From NCBI GenBank assembly GCA_017562135.1, contig QEYB01000448.1, positions 2,108,001 to 2,172,000 of the forward strand: a stretch of 64,000 nt of DNA. The letters run 5' to 3'. Made by a program: the position numbers and the translations under genes. Origin of the DNA: Dipylidium caninum (lineage: Eukaryota; Platyhelminthes; Cestoda; Cyclophyllidea; Dipylidiidae). The notes beneath the pieces are model-generated. The model saw nothing but the letters and a program-made list of their open reading frames with translations. It was not told the origin of the DNA and made no database searches. Every line of letters begins with the position of its first letter. Position 1 is the first letter of the stretch. Of this stretch, positions 53,901-64,000 are shown in pieces.

Positions 53901-56220
53901 ATCAGAAGAGAAGCGTGAGGATATGGGAGATACAACTGCGCCTTTTCTTATTGAATCATCATCTTGGTCTTCCTGAACGCAGGAAGAAGATGTGGAATAA
54001 TCCAACATCTCCCCTTCCTCTATCTCGTCATCGTAATGCTCATCAGTATCTTCCGGAACTTGAGAAGAAACGGTTGATACAGGCGCCATATTAGTCGTCT
54101 CGATGCATGGCGAGGTATCCAGTGGCTTTGAATCTTGCGCAGATGTTGACGGAGAATAATGGGAATCTTTCGTCGCCGTTTCCTCAATGCGCGTCATAAA
54201 AGTAGCTACAGGTAAAAAACAAAGATGTTAAACCAAGCATTAAGGTAATTCAAAAGCACCACTGTTAAAGCGCATATGAAAAAAATCACCAAGCATGAAG
54301 GCCAAGGAAGCATTTTGGCAGATATTATAGAACATTAATGTAGAAATTCGAGAACGATGCTACTTTACGCTAACAAGTCAATATACATTCACAAAATGAC
54401 CTAAGAATGAAAAGAGCAGTCAACTTGGACGCAAGAAACGAATTTAATAAATCAAATTGAAAAGAAAAGATAAACGGCGTACAATTTTCCTTCTCCACCA
54501 TAATACTGAGTCGTTTTCGGCCTTCATTAGACTCCACCTGTTGGGCATATGAAGTAAGTCGTCGCTTCCTGACCGATTTTTGAAACTTATCCAAACTCAT
54601 CAAATAATGAAGCGGGGGATAGTGGTATTTCTATGAGGAAACAGAAACCGAAAATTAAGCATAATGACAAACGAGATTATTTAGTCTAAATAAAATCGTC
54701 AAAACTACAATATAAAAGTCAACCCTTACCAGGAAAGTCATTCTGTGCCTAATTCCACAAACGTGCTTGATGACGGCACAGGGCAGAAAGGCACGTTTCT
54801 TACACAAATCACAGACATAAACACACTCCAATAGGCCTCGACGTTGGAACTCTGTTATATAGTTTAAACCCACAAGAGGTTTTATACAAACGTCTAACAA
54901 TCGCTGAAGTCGGAGACGAAACTTCTGTTGAGGACGGGAGTCAACCACAGGTTTGTTTCGAAGCAATGGGGGCCCAACAGGAAGAGGATTCACCTGAAAA
55001 AAAGAAACAAACTGAATACGATGGCGAAATTGAGATAAGAGAATAAAGAACCAACATGAGGTGCCCATTGAGCGGGAGGGATATCCAAAACGGCGCTCGC
55101 ATTTTTTGTAATAGTTTTAGTGAGAGCATTTTGTATATGACACACGCCTCGAAGATGAATGTCATAAGCTTTCTGGATGGGAAAGTAACGGTCACAATCC
55201 TCACACCAAACCCTTGGATCTTTCGGCGGGGGAACAGACGTGAGACAGAAGGGATTTGTGATTGGAGGAGGCGGTGCCTGTTGCGGATTCGAGGTTGAGG
55301 AGGGAGGAGGGCGTGAGAGGTCTGCAAAAAAAGCGATTAGTAAAACAATTATAGTAATCCGCACTGACATATCATTTCTAAGACAAGACATACCAAACAC
55401 AGGCGCTTGTTCAGAGGATTGTGGTTTGGAGGCCAGCCACTTTTGATACATGACGTCCCAATCAATACCCATTTGCTTACTACATTCTGAGAAAAGCTGA
55501 AACCATTCAGGATGAGTTCGCGAAATCCAACTGAGATAATTGTGCCACGAAGCCCAATCCCAATCACGAGCACCGCTTCGACGAAAATAACCCTCCATTA
55601 TAGTTTTTGACTGGCCCCAAGGGTCATTATCCGAAGACCCACCATTCTAAAGGCATGACAGAGATGAGCAATAGGAGATAAGACTAAAGGCGCATCCCAT
55701 TTAGAAAACCCACCTGAGAATTGATTGGGGTTGTGCTTTGATCTCGACTGGCAACTGATACATTTCTGTGTTCCAAGTTATCAAGGAGAGTTTTGAAATA
55801 TGCCAAAACATCCGTATAGTACTTTCTATATACTCCAATTGCCGTAGCTGAGTCGACTCCTGGCCGTTTACCTTCAGTCACCGGTTTGGATGAAGGTAAA
55901 TGTGGTCCGGTGACGCCCGCTAGGTTCGTGGACACCTGACGCTCCGCTGAGGAAAGACACGAACCAGCGTATGGATTTGCAACATGCAGTTGTACAGCAT
56001 TGAGTGAAGGATTAGATGTGCGAAAAAAACCAACAGGAGTAATGGAAGGAGCTGAGACAACAACCACGGGTTTCAAAGGGATGTAAGGGTGGGGAGGAAA
56101 ATTTATAGTAGGAACCAAAGGATGATTGTAAGATTGAGAAGAAGTAGATGCGTTAAATGGCACAATAGTAGAAACTCCGTCAGAACCCAGCTCAATGGTA
56201 CAGGTCTGCTTAAGGCTCAT
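50954..56220 (-). CDS. Protein with two U1/matrin-type zinc fingers, C-terminal WRP
   Basis: Exons on the minus strand: 56220-55714, 55646-55394, 55321-55056, 54993-54730, 54630-54483, 54205-53781, 53303-53083 and 52067-50954, for 1065 residues. The last exon may hold a 72-nt in-frame intron (51714-51643), which would give 1041. An in-frame stop precedes the start ATG. Two fingers fit C-x2-C-x12-H-x5-H: C293 (CEDCDRYF...HLRGVCH) and about C403 (CDLCKKRA...HVCGIRH), the latter followed by FLKYHYP. This spacing is that of U1-like/matrin fingers, which bind RNA or DNA. A Trp-rich segment (RDWDWASWHNYLSWISRTHPEWF) spans residues 195-217. Acidic/Ser-rich and Pro-rich tracts follow (PPAPPPPSRPPIPPPPP). 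The protein ends PPIWRP. I do not recognise the family. The donors at 53781 and 54483 are weak and those two borders are provisional. Confidence 0.75.
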
Positions 56221-56446
56221 CAGCAGCTAGGAGCATACAATTCGAAAAGTCAAAAGCGCAACGTGCCATCAAACAACATGCTATTCCCTTTAAATATACA
56301 TTAACCAAAAATATAAATTAGGCTTTATTTTATGTTAATATTACAAAAAAAATAAAATAACATTTAGTGTTAATTAATGTTTTAAGTTGTTTTATACTAA
56401 AGCGGGTGTTCGGTTTTCAATTGATCCGTTAGCCCCGGCTGCAGCT
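56221..56446. promoter_or_regulatory. Shared divergent promoter region
   Basis: Only 226 bp separate the start codons of the minus-strand zinc-finger gene (56220) and plus-strand TLE (56447), so this interval must hold both transcription starts or at least one of them plus 5' UTR. It is AT-rich at 56290-56400. No canonical TATA box is convincing. Confidence 0.6.
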
Positions 56447-63445
<6,999 letters not shown>

Positions 63446-64000
63446 GAACCACGCCGAATCCCCTTCACCATCCATTCACCTCTAATATCCAGTTAACAGG
63501 GCATTCACACACCCATCAAGCAGACAGACCACCTAACTGTTATACGCCTGCGTGCGCTCTCTGCTGTCATTCCGTTACGTCCAAGTTGCATTTACTCTCG
63601 ACTTAGCTAAGTGTAAATTTTCCTTCAACCTATCGCGCACGTACACACCTTTCTCTTAAACGTCAGCAGCAGAAGCAGCGCAGTCGGTCCCCCATTTGTA
63701 TATTACCCCCGCGTCTCACTGACATCTTACTACTGCCGCCCCGCCCCTTATTTATCAACTAGTTTCTTCCACTACGTCGTCGATTTGTATATAATGTCAT
63801 ACGTGCACTCAATTACTGTTACTTCTCTTACCTCCCTCTTTCTTCTACCCTTCCCTTCCCCCAACTGCAACCCCTGTCCTTCCATTGACGATGACGATTA
63901 TGACGGTCGATCGAGGACGTATTTGGACTTGGTCTAACTCGGTCGCTCCTTGGTACTTTTGATGTGTGGGCTCCGTCCTCTCCCGCTCCCCTTCCGGCGT
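63446..64000 (+). other. TLE 3' flank
   Basis: Presumed 3' UTR and downstream DNA of the TLE gene, pyrimidine-rich on the plus strand. No AATAAA was seen in this stretch, so the poly(A) site may use a variant signal or lie past the window edge. Confidence 0.5.

Overview
This is eukaryotic genomic DNA with spliced protein-coding genes. The proteins are clearly metazoan (Groucho/TLE, HMGXB4-like, PSMD9-like, GRP170/HYOU1, EF-1-alpha). Two divergent dynein-light-chain genes lying in tandem fit a flatworm, most likely a tapeworm, because such families are expanded there. That placement is an inference from gene content, not a measured identity. There is no sign of a bacterial, plasmid or viral genome.

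Layout: (1) 986-8034, plus strand: the 3' two thirds of an ER chaperone gene (HYOU1/GRP170), 12 exons, ending in an RSEL tail. (2) 9097-9470: a broken mariner-type transposase relic. (3) 11263-11603 and 13347-15120, plus strand: two two-exon dynein light chain genes. (4) 17325-18735, minus strand: a three-exon EF-1-alpha gene with a poly(A) signal 15 nt past the stop. (5) 18736-22178: AT-rich spacer with a hairpin and one GT-rich island. (6) 22179-24906, plus: an HMGXB4-like HMG-box gene (5' end not found). (7) 25486-33523, plus: a complete PSMD9-type proteasome assembly chaperone with a 4.5-kb third intron that holds one copy of a dispersed repeat. (8) 33524-50953: a 17-kb stretch with no recognisable gene, GC-rich to about 42 kb and AT-rich after, containing the second copy of the repeat. 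(9) 50954-56220, minus: a nine- or ten-exon gene for a protein with two U1/matrin-type zinc fingers and a C-terminal WRP. (10) 56447-63445, plus: a complete 16-exon Groucho/TLE corepressor gene. Genes 9 and 10 are head to head, with 226 bp between start codons.

The genes are not one pathway. HYOU1 (ER folding), EF-1-alpha (translation), PSMD9 (proteasome assembly) and the dynein light chains are housekeeping or structural. HMGXB4 and Groucho/TLE are nuclear transcription factors or corepressors. The zinc-finger protein sharing the TLE promoter region ends in a near-match to the WRPW/WRPY tail recognised by the Groucho WD40 propeller, which is the most suggestive functional link in the window.

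Exon limits were set by hand from GT/AG (one GC/AG) borders, continuity of reading frame and recalled family sequence. In all four genes with a complete start and stop among the larger loci (EF-1-alpha, PSMD9, zinc-finger gene, TLE) the exon lengths sum to a multiple of three.
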